Shown one piece after another: positions 1-12,180 of a stretch of DNA of 64,000 nt. The notes under the pieces were generated by a model. That model had not been told where the DNA came from and did no database searches. It worked only from the letters and a program-made list of their open reading frames with translations. How positions within the stretch are numbered: the stretch's first letter is position 1; each line of letters opens with the position of its first letter. This stretch comes from Datnioides undecimradiatus (Eukaryota; Chordata; Actinopteri; Lobotiformes; Datnioididae), in assembly GCA_008933995.1 (NCBI GenBank), contig WARS01000090.1, forward strand, positions 3,646,425 through 3,710,424, read 5' to 3'. The position numbers and the translations under genes were made by a program.

Positions 1-1081
1 AGCTTTACCAACCTGAATTAAAAATGTCAGCAGTTGACCTTAATAAAACAAGGTGGGACATTAACTTCTAACCCCTCAGGTACACAGTGTGTGAGCATGC
101 TGCACAAGTTTATGTTTGATTTATGACGGAAAATGATTATGTTTTTTAAACTCTTTTTTAATAATGATGCAGAAATGCAACACAGTTTTGCATTTGTGCA
201 AACCTCTGTGATATAGCGTAAGCTTGTAATTACGCTCAGTCCGGTTAAACGTCCAAGAAGGAGGCCCTGCAACTACCAGAATGCACACAGAAAACACCCG
301 TCGTGACTTCTCCAACCGCCATTATAGCAGAATTATTGTCAGGAAGTGTTCACGTGAGCTATATATTACGGACAGACTAAGACAGAGGACGAGGGGGATG
401 TTTCCTTTGGCAAAGTGCTCTACATTTTGCAGCGCTACGTTCAAGAAGATAAAGAAAGATGGAGGGAACACAAAAATGATGATGAGAAAACCTTGAGTGG
501 TTTCTGTAGTGATATACCGCATTCTTTGGTTCAAAGCCATTGTGTACTACTGCTTGTTTACATTCCAGCTTGATAAGTTACTGTTATGAGCTGCCGCCAG
601 ACACATAAAACAAAGAGGTTGATGTCAGGAAGTGTTTCGTTGCGAAAGCAATAGATTAGTTGTGTGAAATTCTATTGCTTGCCTTACTTTGTGGCAAAGA
701 AATAAATCTGAAATATAAATAATATATCGGGTGGAAAAAAGAATATTCTTTTAACTGAGCCTCATACCTGGTTGTTGCACGCGTGTGATGCGATATGATT
801 GTATTTTCTACAAAGGAAAGCGATATGAGTTCTGTACTTCCAGATACAGCAGCATGCCGGCATGTAAGAAAGGTTTGCTACAGTTAAAGATTCAAAAATT
901 CATTGTCACCAACCTCTAATGGTATCCGCAACAATGGAGACAGTGAATGGAGCTTCTGATGCTTGCTAGCATTGAAAATTCATATTAGAACATTTCAATG
1001 GAGCATCTGTGGACCGAAAGGTTCAGTGTCCCTGCTACAGAGAATATTGGGACTTGGGACAACTGCAAGGTCTGTGTGTCA
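1..1081. other. Unique AT-rich DNA, no gene seen
   Basis: Short overlapping open frames of 60-80 codons occur on both strands. None has a recognisable motif or a convincing splice pair. No simple repeat longer than about 12 bases was seen. Confidence 0.5.
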
Positions 1082-1106
1082 CCCCCCCCCCCCCCCCCCA
1101 AAAAAA
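1082..1106. repeat. Homopolymer (C)18 followed by (A)7
   Basis: Eighteen C residues run directly into seven A residues. The proline and glycine runs in overlapping open frames come from this tract and are not protein features. Confidence 0.95.
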
Positions 1107-1464
1107 TGGTTATATTTCTTATGAACAGATGTGTTTATGTTGACTTTTACATAATATTTCAAACAACATTTCATTCTCCTCTGTTGTAATGGGAAGGAAG
1201 CTGATCGTTTTGGTTTTGTTGATCTCCTAAACCCTCTGCAAGACAGCAAACAGGTGTATTTGCCAAACTGTTGAACTATTACTTTAAACACAGCAGCAAA
1301 GAGCAGCACAGCCTTATTTTAGAATAAGAAGCGACAGCTGCCCCGCACATGACAGCTCATCTGCTGGGGATCTTGCGTTTGTTATCCACCTGCAAGTGTG
1401 GTTTTACATTCCCTTTAGTTAAACATTTTAGATACCATGCAATAAAATAAGCTAAAAACCAGGC

Positions 1465-1560
1465 CTAGAAACAAGCAAGCTCCAGTGCACTAATGAGCCC
1501 TTTACGAGCCCCGTGCATTAGCATATTAATATGCTGCAATATGGAAACAAATGTGAAACA
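1465..1560. other. Candidate conserved non-coding element with 16-bp palindrome
   Basis: A unique AT-rich island containing the perfect palindrome AGCATATTAATATGCT at 1520-1535. It sits inside a longer run with octamer-like GCATTAGCAT and ATGCTGCAAT flanks, of the kind bound by POU and homeodomain factors. Element status is inferred from motif density and absence of repeats. No comparison with another genome was possible. Confidence 0.3.
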
Positions 1561-1854
1561 AAACATTGGATTGCATTAAGACTTTATTTTACTGTCCCAA
1601 AACAAAGAATATAGTAAAGAAGGATGATAATAGCAATCATCGCTAAATATTGCACCGAACCGGATTGAAGTCCAGAGATCAAAAGAGGAAATTGGTGTAA
1701 GTGAAAAGCAAATCAGATCGGTAATTAGAGATGGTGGGCATTGACCATGTTGGTCACACATCGTGAACCGATTCAGCTCAATTACAGACTTGTTTAGCAT
1801 CTCTGGGAGGAAGTCTTGTTTATTTGTCACCCGTTTTTTTTTTAAAAGCAGACT

Positions 1855-1985
1855 GAGGGTGTCATTGCAGAAACTCTAATTAAGGATGAATACCTCCCGG
1901 TCTCCTCTGTCAGATTTATCGCAGCACCGTGCCGATGTCAAAGTTCAATATCATAAATTACCGTCGGCAGGTGAAGGAAACAGCA
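1855..1985. other. Candidate conserved non-coding element
   Basis: Unique, balanced-composition sequence with CTCTAATTAAGG (homeodomain core TAATTA) near its left end and no repeats or open frame of note. It is flagged only from its composition. Confidence 0.2.
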
Positions 1986-2111
1986 ACAAATATAAGTGTT
2001 GTTCTCTCCCGCCTCAAACTTTCTTGATTTCCTTTTTTTCCCTAACCTAACGCACCATCTTTGTCTCACAGTAAGGGGTATATTGTTAAATATTGATTAC
2101 TAGAGTGATTT

Positions 2112-2171
2112 TGTGTGTGTGCGCGTATGTGTGTGTGTGTGTTGCGGTGGGGGTTAAAGAGAAAGAGAGAC

Positions 2172-2206
<35 letters not shown>

Positions 2207-2207
2207 C
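2112..2207. repeat. Compound (GT)n ... (GA)n microsatellite
   Basis: An imperfect GT tract at 2112-2142 is followed, after a short G-rich spacer, by a GA tract at 2160-2207. Confidence 0.95.
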
Positions 2208-2325
2208 AGCTAGCCTGCAGCCAACTCTGAAAGGAGCTGCCTTCTGTCTGGGCCTAGCCACAGATGTTTGCAACAGAGCACCATTGCAAATAGAGAAAGC
2301 TCTCTACAAGTCACACAGAGACATG

Positions 2326-2362
2326 CACACACACACGCACACACACACACACACACACACAC
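2326..2362. repeat. (CA)n microsatellite
   Basis: A near-perfect CA run with one G interruption. It lies about 185 bases after a GT run, so the two could pair as inverted repeats. Confidence 0.95.
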
Positions 2363-2489
2363 GGCTGCACCCTCCAAACAGTGTGAGAGCGATAGTGAAT
2401 CAGTCTCTTTCACATTAGGCTATAATTGGCAGGAGGCTGGACGAGGCTATCACTTATCTTGTCACTGAGCAATTGTTATGGGTAATGGA

Positions 2490-2594
2490 GGCTGTGTGCG
2501 TGTGTCTGAGCACATGTGCGTGTCTGTGTGTGAGAGAGAGTGTTTGTGTTTATGTGCTTATGTCAGTGTGTGCGTGCGCTGTGTTTGTGTGTCA
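2490..2594. repeat. Degenerate GT-rich simple repeat
   Basis: About 100 bases of TGTG/TGCG mixtures with a short GA run. It looks like an old, interrupted GT array. Confidence 0.8.
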
Positions 2595-3619
2595 CTCCAG
2601 GTAGCAGATGGAACTCCATGCTAATTGGGTGGAGATCAGTGGGGGGAGTTTGGAGCAGACTGACCCGGGGCTGGGCTGCTGCTCCTGGGCTTGGCTCACT
2701 CCCACCCCTGGCTCTGCGGCTGGTTCTCTGGCTGCTGGTACCAGACTGCTTTCCATCACTTCATCTGCCCGACCATCCATGGATAACCCCCTTCTGACCA
2801 GCAACCAAACTGACTGGGTCGTTTCCTTCTTTCCCTTATTTGTTTGTTTCCTTTAGGCTTCTATGTTCCCTTCGCCCTCTGTACTCCTTCATATTTTTGT
2901 TGCACTCTGCCTTCAACTTTATTAAAAACACCTTTTTCTATTGCTGTGGAGCAGCAGCGCAAGAGCTCTGAGCCTCTACTTCAGGCACTTATTGTATCTC
3001 AGAAAGCTACACACTGTGCTCCCCCAGAAAAGAATACAAACTACACTTTACATTGCTTTGACTGAGGGGACTACCTTATAATCATTTCCCTTGAACATAC
3101 TGCATATGTTTACTCTACTTCACAGTGCGGACCTTCAAAACGTTGTTCAGTCTGGCATCATTTGAGGTGACTGCTGATCACATTATGTGCATTTTAAAAT
3201 ATCAGATGAATGAAACTGGAGGTACGTGCCTCTAAAAACTTCGGAGATTACTCTTAACAAGTCACTACTGCTACCATGAAAAGGCCTGCAGGACTGCACC
3301 ATTAGACTCATTTCCACTTCTGCACAAACAGTACTTCTTCACATAGCTGTTTGTAAAATGATGAAATGATCAAGTCTTGCGCGTTTATATTACTTTTTAA
3401 TTTCATTTCTTATTTTCCTGTAGTTATTCATTTTAAATGTTTCTTTCTGTTTCTTACATCATGCAGCTGCTCCTGCGCCGCTGTAACGCGTCAATTTTAA
3501 TCTGAGATCAGCGAAGGCTCATCTTATCTAAAACCAAAATGATTAACGCCGCATTTGATTTATAGTCAGAGCTTGCGATTCCTCATTTGCTCCTGGGGAG
3601 AATGGATTGAATTAAATTA
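2595..3619. other. Unique DNA, no gene seen
   Basis: Contains 70-85 codon open frames in several overlapping frames over 2540-3065, none with a recognisable domain. The C- and T-rich composition of 2640-2880 explains the overlap. No splice-bounded exon was convincing. Confidence 0.45.
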
Positions 3620-3885
3620 GTAGTGGTGAAACGATTAGTTGATCGACTTGAAATTAATCTACATTTATTTTGATAATTGATAAAACGTTTAAGTCACTTA
3701 TTAGGCAATTCAGGTCTCCTGAAGTCATATCATTATTAGCTGAATACTGTGGGGGGGGTTTGACTTTCTGTTGCCCTAGACTGCATTTTGAAGGGCTCTA
3801 GGAATTGCAATGGGCATTTAATGTTACTATAATCAGACACTTTGCAAATTTAATAATTAATTAAGCAATCAAAACGATTTTTAAG
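3620..3885 (+). mobile_element. Degenerate teleost MITE-like repeat (AAACGATTAGT ends)
   Basis: The left end reads GTGAAACGATTAGTTGATCG, then TTTTGATAATTGATAAAACG. The interior has a GGGCTCTAGGAATTGCAATG segment. The right end is rich in TTAATTAAG and AAAACGATT. This matches the architecture of a very common fish repeat whose two ends are inverted, ATTAATCG-rich copies. The copy is diverged and interrupted by a G8 run. Recognition is from memory of the family; I do not assign a family name. Confidence 0.7.
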
Positions 3886-4733
3886 TGAATGTCCGATCAC
3901 CGGGTTTTCTTAAAACTCCACTTCACAACGCGACATCATCCCGCATGAACAGATGTGGCCGTCAGTAATAAAATATTAACTCTTCACCTCCTCAGCATCG
4001 AGAAATCAGAGAGCAAAGACCAAGCAGCTCTTGTAAGCCCGTGGCTATCAAACCATTGACTCTTTCCTTTCCACGAGCAACAGTCACAGGCTGGGGAAAT
4101 TGCATCATGCATAATCCACAGCGCATGCATGTTATTTGCACATTTGCCAGGGGCAGCGGACTTGATAACACTGGTGGGAACACAGCACTTATTCAGGACA
4201 TTACAACATTGATTAGTGATGCTTCAGAAACGTTACAAATGGGTATTTTAAGGTTCGGATAATGATTAGCCATGATTCACTCTCTACAATTGCCACAGAG
4301 TTTGTATCCGGTGGTTTGACATTACTGACTCATTGTTCTTCCTGTGAGTTTGAGAGCACAGTTGCAAGGACTTGTTTTTGTTGACAGGGCATCATATGGC
4401 TTACCGCTCGGCCCCACCCACCCACTTTGCGATTAAGTAATCCTACAGAAACAGAATTATTCAACTCTGGCATTTGGCACTCATAGTTCACCCCCTCTTC
4501 CACCCCCCCTCCCCCTCCCCACATGGCGGGAGTTCACGGCTGGAGGCTCTTATGTGTATGTGTGCGCGGGGGTGGGTGGGTGGTTCTGTGCTTGGGTACG
4601 TCTGAGTACTCTGTTATTATTTGATGGCACCCAGTGCGCATTTATCCATTATTCATGCCATGCTGAAGGGGCAACTTTGGGCCAAGGCTTTGGCAAAAAC
4701 ATGCCTGAACCCTTCATTATGTCTAGAGGCTAG
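3886..4733. other. Unique DNA, no gene seen
   Basis: Ordinary AT-rich sequence with a C-rich patch near 4500-4520. Open frames here are 63-73 codons, with no motif. Confidence 0.5.
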
Positions 4734-4784
4734 TGTGTGTGCACGTGTGCAGAGATGTGTGCGTGTGCGTGTGTGTGTGTGCGT
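4734..4784. repeat. Imperfect (GT)n microsatellite
   Basis: GT array with GC and CA interruptions. Confidence 0.9.
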
Positions 4785-4882
4785 TTCACTCCAGAAGAGG
4801 CTCATTTCCTGATACTGCCAGTACCAAGCTGGTCACAGAGACACTAGCAGAAAATCACAGAGTGCAAGAGAGCAGCTGGGAA

Positions 4883-4886
<4 letters not shown>

Positions 4887-4926
<40 letters not shown>
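4887..4926. repeat. (GT)20 microsatellite
   Basis: Uninterrupted GT dinucleotide run of about 40 bases. The long valine-cysteine open frame over it is an artefact. Confidence 0.97.
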
Positions 4927-4927
<1 letters not shown>

Positions 4928-7020
4928 GTATGACTCGAGGCCAGAGCTGGATTTTTTTATTTATTTATTTTTTCCCCATCAATGAAGAGGGATTTGAACA
5001 TGCACTGACTGCCTTGGTCCCTCAGAGGCCTCTCTCCTCGGCAGTCTCCAAACAGCTCCACGAAAACATTGGCATGATATGCACAGAGTATATTTCATCT
5101 GTCGTTTCCTGGAGACACTGGGATACAGACTTCATCTTAGAGACAAACACAGCTTCATGTTCTTATAAGATTAAGTCAGCATGGTGCAATGCTACTGTAA
5201 AGTCAGATAAAGGCTGAGTGACTTGACAAGACTTAAAAAGCGCGCACGCAGCCGACTGCAAAACATCCCCATCTTAATGAGCTTTCTAATCTGGTGATCA
5301 GCCTTTATGATATCACGCATCCAGCACAACGGCCTCCGAAATGCGCCATCCTCACCAAAATCGGCCCCTTTCAATTATATATTATACATTCACGGGCTTC
5401 CAGCTAAAGGGTGTGATGTGAATATAACCGGGTTGCTTTGTGTAACCTCCAGGGAAATAAGGGTACAACTTACACCTTAACAATGTCATTTCTATTCCTC
5501 TGCAGCGAACCGTAATGCCTTTGACTATGGATTACCTGTGCTCATGGGACAATGTGAGACCCGGGAGTCTTTTTTGGGTAAACATGCTATCTTACTTGAA
5601 AGATAACCAGTTGCCGCTCTTGCTCATTTCCCCCTCTGACTTGTCTTAAAGGTACTCGCTTAGGAGATACAGTCAGGTGCATGGATTAATTAAAGATGTT
5701 GTACATCCCGCTTTTTTATTAGATAAACGCATTATTTTACTATTTTACAATTTCATATCAACCCATGTGCGTGAAAAACATTTGGTTTGAGCAACAGCTG
5801 CTTTGGCTTTGCTTTGAATTCAAATGATTGGGAAGCTCTTTGAAACTCAGTTGTACATAACTGTGTGCGGAGCTGTAGTTAAATGACTTTAATGTGTTGA
5901 TTTCTTTTTCAGGACAACGGACAGATTTACTATAACCTCCTTTGATGTGTTCATTTTAATTCAGGAGCTTTCACACTTTTACTACAATGTGACTTTTGTC
6001 CCACCATTACGTGTCTATGGGATCAGTTGCATTTAAGGTCATTGACAGCTGTGCAACAGTTTGCCTTGTATGCTAAATCCACGAAATGCTTTGCACGTAT
6101 TCTAACTGAATACCGTGAACAGTTTTAATATATGGTGTTTAATGTTTTGATTTGGAATTCAAGACCATGGGCATGTGTTGATTTTGGCCAGAGGCTTCTG
6201 CAGACACATACAGCTGGAGTCCTCCTGTGTTTGATTTGCCATAGGATAGCGAATGCACATATACAAACGGAGCACACTCTGTTGCACATTCAAGCAAAGA
6301 CGTGACTGAAATCATACTCGGTATAGACCCACACGGACAACAAACATAATTCATATGCATTTGCACATCCTCCCAAACAGCCATTCACCCGCACGCATCC
6401 ACGCACGTAGGGAAATGTTGCCACGTTTTGAACATGTCAGCAGAATCTGGCGGGACGGACAGGAGACATATGCAGGTAGCAGACTGCGAAACACAACCTG
6501 ACAGTAACACACTCTTGCACACGCTCAAAAGCAGCAGCAACTTACATGTGCGCGCACTGTACAAGGGGCCATTCAGGCGCATCTGTCTCTACTTAAATGA
6601 AGAGCGGCAACGACGCACGAGACTATGTGGAACCAATTTGGATTCAAGTTGACTGGATGAGCCTTTTATATGCAGCGTCCTCATAAAATACTTCCACACT
6701 ATACATTTGGTGAAGCGTAGCAGTAATTGTAGTCTAGAGTTCATTTATACCCCTTTGAGCTTTGTTTTAAAAAAGAATAAATGCTTGCTTATCTTATTTG
6801 ATTATACTGGCTACACATCTTTGCACATGTCGGACCATAAATCATGCATTTATGTATGATTCACGTAAAAGGTTTTATGTCAGCTCAATGTGAATTAGTT
6901 TTATTTAGACTATAAATGAAAACTTTATTACTTTGATCACAGCAATCATCCTTTATTTCCACTTGTTCAATTACAGATTCGTTACGAGACCCATTTTTAG
7001 AATTAATGTCAAGCTCTGTG
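4927..7020. other. About 2.1 kb of unique DNA, no gene seen
   Basis: No simple repeat, recognised transposon or splice-bounded coding frame. One good acceptor (pyrimidine run ending TTTTTCAG at 5911) is followed by a stop ten codons in and has no nearby donor. Confidence 0.45.
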
Positions 7021-7031
7021 TTTGCCAAGTT

Positions 7032-7050
7032 TTATATATATATATATACT
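7032..7050. repeat. (TA)n microsatellite
   Basis: About 18 bases of alternating TA. Confidence 0.9.
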
Positions 7051-7167
7051 GTTAGATGTGAGATTTACTGATACAACAAAAGGGTGTGTAGTGCAACAAC
7101 TTACTCTTTCTGAGTGTTGTCATCTGAGCTTCAGCTCCATCTGTTTACATACCACTGGGGGGTGTCG

Positions 7168-7205
7168 GTGGTATGTGAGTGTGTGTCTGTGTGTGTATGC
7201 GTGTC
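7168..7205. repeat. Imperfect GT repeat
   Basis: Interrupted GTGTGT blocks. This is the first of three CA/GT tracts in 300 bases. Confidence 0.8.
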
Positions 7206-7337
7206 TCTTTATGTGCTATGGATCTTACAACGAGCTCATCTGGTGGCAATGTGTCAGTGCCATTGACCCCTGTGTTCCCCATCTGGTTGGTACACACACT
7301 CAGCCAGCAGTGACAGCTGTTCAATCAGGGGACCATC

Positions 7338-7443
7338 ACGCACAACAGACACACAAACACACACACCCCCCCCCTGACGTACACATACACACACACCCAC
7401 ACGAAAAGCATGAACCATAATCAGAACTCCAATGTGCATGCCG

Positions 7444-7478
<35 letters not shown>
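7338..7478. repeat. CA-rich cluster with (CA)n core
   Basis: Interrupted CA blocks (7338-7403), including a C9 run, are followed by a purer CA tract at 7444-7478. Confidence 0.9.
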
Positions 7479-7647
7479 ATTTTACACACAGAGCGTGAAA
7501 ATGGATTCCACTACTCTCACAAGCTTTGCATATTTTAATCACATTCCAGTCTTACTAACGCGGCCTGTAAGATTACAGTCAAGACAGATTTCCTTAATTC
7601 AAATTGGAGAATCTGTGCCCACCATCTTTTATTTCTCAGGATAAGGC

Positions 7648-7664
7648 AAAAAAAAAAAAAAAAA
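7648..7664. repeat. Poly(A) tract
   Basis: Seventeen A residues. No retroposon body is recognisable upstream. Confidence 0.9.
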
Positions 7665-7966
7665 TCTCCTTTTCTAAATGTTACAAATACACTGTGCATG
7701 GATAAAGCAGCTCAGGCCGGAGAGCTAACCTAATCACAGTGTCTTTTTATCTATTATTGAGCAGAGAAGGGAAAGGGGAGGTAGGAGAGGCAGAAGGTGG
7801 GCGGCTACAAAGCAGACAGGTAAAGGCAACCATCATAACTGTGCTCATTTTCAATGGAAAAGTTAAATCTGTGTGTCATGTCGCGCATTGAATTATTGAA
7901 GAGCAGACTCTGCGCGCTGGAGCGGATAGGCCCCGCACCAGGCACCTGGGCCCCAGCGAGGCTCCT

Positions 7967-7990
7967 CACACACACACACACACACACACA
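7967..7990. repeat. (CA)12 microsatellite
   Basis: Pure CA run next to a CG-containing, moderately GC-rich patch at 7900-7966. Confidence 0.95.
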
Positions 7991-9205
7991 GGCGCACACG
8001 CATACTCCCCTACCCCACGGCAACAACCGCGCTGTGTCTTCTCCACTTTGAAGATTTTCTTGTTGTTTTCGCTGTTGCTCTGCATATGTGTCGGAAGGGG
8101 GTTTACATTTTGCAAATGTTACATGAAAACCTCCTTACTCAGATTTTGGTGACGCGAATGTTTTGATGTTAATGTTTAAATGTTTTGTTGGCAGGGCTGC
8201 CAGGGGGTTGTAAGACAGAGGCAGACACAAGGTGTGGTGAGATGATTTGCCGCAGAAAATCTTATTCTTTTCTGATTTTGTCTAATCTTTTCCCTTTACT
8301 TTGGGACACAGCGAGTAGTTTCTCTCTGCCGGTCTCCGAAATGAAATGCTTTCCAGTTACTTTTTGGCTTCACTACCTGCAACTCGCTGATATGCGCAAC
8401 CTGTGTCACACGAACTTAAGCGAAAACTGCTTTGCTTAAAGGCTTCCGTAGTGAAGTTTACAGTTTATTTATAAGGAAGTACACTTCGCCTGTGAGATCA
8501 ATGTAACATAATACACAAGAAACTTAATAAAAGACACTGTACTATGAGAAATACCGCTTTATCTGACATAAGGCCACTGCTGTACTGGCTTAGTGTTTTT
8601 GGTCCGTCAATCTCGAGTCAATAATAGATCAACAAATTGCACAACTAATGGACAAGAGCAAAAAAAAAAAAAAAAAAAAAAAAAAAGATATGTTTTAGCC
8701 CAGTAAGTACGACATTTAGAAAACTAGGTTAGATATGTGCGCTTTCACTCTCATTTCATACAAAACTCCTGAAATGTTGTGTAGTCCATGACAGACAACA
8801 ATACAGTACATAATTTTATTCAATTATTAGCTAAAACTCGCAGTTTTCTTCTTTAACTTCAGCCTGAGCGTGACAACTTCCTCAGTAGCTTCGGAACAAT
8901 CCTGCATTTGCAGATTACAGTAATCTCTCCACCTATTGTGTAATAGCAATGCCTGGCGTTCAACCATTTTGCTCTCTCTGTTATATTAAAGTCAACCTAT
9001 GTTGCTGATTGAACATTAACTGCCTCTTTTCTCACAGCACCTGACTTTCACTAGGTGTCTCTTTCAGATCCGCGACCTGCAGATGCCAAGGGGATTTGCA
9101 TAGTGCTTATTTGATGCCGCCCGCCAAGGCACGTGTATGAGCTCATGCCAAGGACCGGCGCCACTTTTCAGCACACGCCAGTGACATGTATCTCGACAAT
9201 CACGT
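7991..9205. other. Unique DNA with one poly(A) tract
   Basis: No gene recognised. A 27-base poly(A) lies at 8660-8686. A GC-richer patch near 9060-9190 (CCGCCCGCCAAGGC, CAATCACGTGC) contains an E-box CACGTG but no other sign of a promoter. Confidence 0.45.
8660..8686. repeat. Poly(A)27 tract
   Basis: Uninterrupted A run. It could be the tail of a decayed plus-strand retroposon, but no body or target duplication could be recognised. Confidence 0.9.
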
Positions 9206-9228
9206 GCACACACACACACACACACACA
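9206..9228. repeat. (CA)11 microsatellite
   Basis: Pure CA tract directly after CACGTG. Confidence 0.95.
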
Positions 9229-10203
9229 AGTGAGTGGCCGGTAGAGTGCGGTGAATGTGCATGATGCAGGGGAATCACTGGCAGGAGTGTATTTTGACTG
9301 TTAGGAGGAGACAATGAATTATTTATTGTTCACAGGCAGACAGGGGATGTTTGTCTCTGCCATAAAATGTGACATTTGTTATGAGATCGCCGTGAATCAT
9401 CATCAGCAGTTTCTGGCATTCTCATGAAAAGTTGGCAAGCTTACAAATCCATGTAGGCTGGCACACATGTATGAGTAAACAGGAGCGAGATGCAGAATTG
9501 TTATTCGGTGCAGTGAATGCAACAGTTGTTCAAGGCTCCTTTCCTGCTGAGGACATACTGTACTTATGACAAAAACACCACTGGGACAAATCATTTCATT
9601 AATTCATTAATTTTATTTATTTGTTTGCTTTATTTTTAGAAATTATTTCACACGGACACATCCAGCATAACACTGAATTTATGGTTTTATACAATGCAGG
9701 CAGTAGAGAAAAACTAATAATTAAAAACAGAAATATTCATAAATACTCCTATCATTATAAAGCAATAACAAAGCTGAGAATTCAAACCTAATTAGGTGCA
9801 CCAAACTGTTTGTCCAATTTCTCTGATCCAGCAGCCACGGCGACGTAAATTCTATAATTGGGCAGAGTGTGGTATCAGCATGAGGAAGAGAAATTGGTTT
9901 ATATTGGGATAACATGTCTGGATACATGTAACACGTTAATCCTAGTTGTTGAATTGACCCACAGTGTGAACATATTGAGCCAGGGCCAATACGAAGGTGG
10001 TAAGGAGAAGCGTTTTAGCATGTGCAAGCACGTATGATTGTGACACATAAGACCTGCTTGTTTGTTTTCAGAACTCATTGTATTGGTTATGGACTTACAT
10101 AGTTACAAGTGTTTTTTGTTTAACAAACGTTTAACGTTAGACGCTGAAACGTTTATTGGACAAAATGTAGCACAGTTAAAACCTGATATGCCACTGGTAC
10201 CAG
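9229..10203. other. Unique AT-rich DNA, no gene seen
   Basis: Low-complexity ATTAATTTTATTTATTTG occurs near 9595-9640. Otherwise there are no repeats and no coding frame of note. Confidence 0.45.
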
Positions 10204-10380
10204 GTGAAAGGTCAGAGGATCACCGAGGTTTACCGAGGATGGTCAACCATCCAACAGTTTTCACTTTTAACAGTAGTTGTTAAACCCCACTGGAAGACAA
10301 GGATGCACGGTGAAGACCTCACTGAAGTAACTGTGTCTAATCCATCAAGTTGTTGTCAAGACACTTAGAGTCCTTAGAGT
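10204..10380 (-). repeat. Possible decayed teleost interspersed repeat
   Basis: Segments GAAAGGTCAGAGGATCACC and CCATCAAGTTGTTGTCAAGA resemble, in reverse orientation, parts of the same fish repeat family as the copy at 34.2 kb. The match is patchy. Confidence 0.4.
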
Positions 10381-11018
10381 CACGCTTCTAGCATGGCTAA
10401 AAAAAGGACTGGCAGAGAACTCAGGCTTTTACAAGTACAGGAAAAAGATGAATTAAATGTGCCAAGATGTATGTTTGCTTTCTGTATCGGCGCACCGTGA
10501 TAACTCTGCAGTAAAGAAGTAAAGCAGTTAACCAAAAAACACTCTTAATTCACACATGGACACACGGTCCCACTGCAAAATCTGCAATTATACTTGTGCA
10601 AGGTTTGTCCACCATCTCAAACAAACCCAAAACATGAATCCTGCATGCTCATCCACGCCACCTCTCCTTCGTTCTCTCCGAGCTTTTCTCACTCCCACTC
10701 ACTCCCACAGGAGCCCTGACTGTGAGCGCAGAGGAATAAGAGACTTTTTTTTTTTTTTTCCAGTAAAATATGAATTAATACCTTCTTCTCTGTAAATATT
10801 TAACACCACTTAAACTTACAGCTCCCCACCGGGCCCCGGCACGATAATGTCTAGAGACTGTGGGAACGGGGGGAGATGGAATGGGGGGAAAGGCACGGAT
10901 TAAGCCCAGATTCAATTAACTTAGCATGCTAGCTCTGTGGTGTCCAGGGAAATCATTTTGAGTGAATAAACACATCATGCTGGATGTCTCTATGCGCTGT
11001 TTGGTAAATAATGTGCAA
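10381..11018. other. Unique DNA, no gene seen
   Basis: Contains a T15 run at 10745-10759 and a G-rich patch at 10860-10900. No coding frame is recognised. Confidence 0.45.
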
Positions 11019-11029
11019 TATATATATAT

Positions 11030-11062
<33 letters not shown>

Positions 11063-11073
11063 CGAGAGAGAGT
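11019..11073. repeat. Compound (TA)n-(GA)n microsatellite
   Basis: Five TA units run into about 43 bases of GA repeat with A and C interruptions. Serine/leucine runs in minus-strand open frames come from this tract. Confidence 0.95.
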
Positions 11074-11194
11074 AAGAGAAATAGAAGTGAAGGAAAAAAG
11101 CACTCTGGAAACATCCCCAGGTGAGAGCCTCGAGACAAACTGCCCTGTGATGTGCGATTTGTAGATGGATGAGGGTCATAGCCTCCATCTTCAC

Positions 11195-11285
11195 TCCTCA
11201 TTACTTGATAATGCTAATTGGAGAGGAAGAGTTGGAGTGGGTTTTCCGCCGCTGATTGTTTTTGATTATTCATAAGATGTACATG
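11195..11285. other. Candidate conserved non-coding element
   Basis: Unique island with GATAATGCTAATTGG and GATTATTCATAAGATG, homeodomain-type cores in close spacing. Status is inferred from motifs only. Confidence 0.2.
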
Positions 11286-11699
11286 GAAAAATATGTTGTT
11301 TTTTATCCCCCCCACAACTCTCACACCCGTTTCATTCGTATGAGCAAACCGTTGCGCAAACACGCAGACGTTCCGTCTCGCAGAGAGCTGCGCTGTCAAG
11401 TGGATTTAAACGCCGACATGATAGCAAAAATAAATGAAACACTTTTGAAAACGCTAATTAATCAATAGGAATTGGTAATCAGGTCTCTCTATGCATCTGC
11501 TGTGCTCTGAACCAGCGGGAGGCAAAAGCAAACAGTGATTTATTCATAAAAATGGCTTAAAATAACCTGTGGAAACAGCACGCGGGGGAAACACAAAAGG
11601 TCCTACAAGTGAGGGATTGACAGCTAATAAGAAAAAATAGCTTTGCAACTTCAGTACACAAACAAGTGAGCAGTTCCTTAAGAACACGGATAAAAATGA
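11286..11699. other. Unique AT-rich DNA, no gene seen
   Basis: Overlapping 60-70 codon frames on both strands, no domain and no simple repeat. Confidence 0.45.
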
Positions 11700-12180
11700 A
11701 TTGTTGATGACTACTTCCTGTACAACAGTGCAAGTACGTAGTAGAACTTGATCAGTTCCTGGTGAACTTATAAATAAAAAATAAAAAAAAATAAATCATC
11801 AGGAAATGATTGGTTCATTAATGTCTGTGAATCGAATACTGGCCACTTTCTTCTTCGGTTGCTCTACTAATTGTGTAGGTCGTTAGTAATTAATGATCAG
11901 TAACTAGTTTGTGCCACAGGTTCATGGTTAATCAGGGACAACCTCTTAAGTAAGTGGTCACTATCTTTATGAACTAATTAGTACCTAATGATTTATTAAT
12001 ATTGTATCTCACACTCTGTTAGTAAATGATCATGATCTACTATATAGTCCCTGAATCCTCACAGTTTAATCAGGAGTTAGTTATTAATGATTCATTAATT
12101 ATCAGGATCTTTCTCTAACAGTTTTCTTAGTAATTACTCATTTCGTGTACCTAATTGTTAAGGTTTCATCACCGAATATT
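11700..12180. repeat. TAATGATTAATT-rich teleost interspersed repeat
   Basis: About 480 bases dominated by diverged units of the type TTAGTAATTAATGATCAG, TAATGATTCATTAATTATC and GAACTAATTAGTACC, starting with GACTACTTCCTGTAC. This internal, non-perfect reiteration is typical of a dispersed fish element that I recognise, although I do not assign a class. It is too irregular to be a satellite. Confidence 0.65.

Noticed and set aside
8430-8690. SINE ending in the A27 tract
   Set aside because: No tRNA-like head, internal promoter boxes or target duplication could be recognised.
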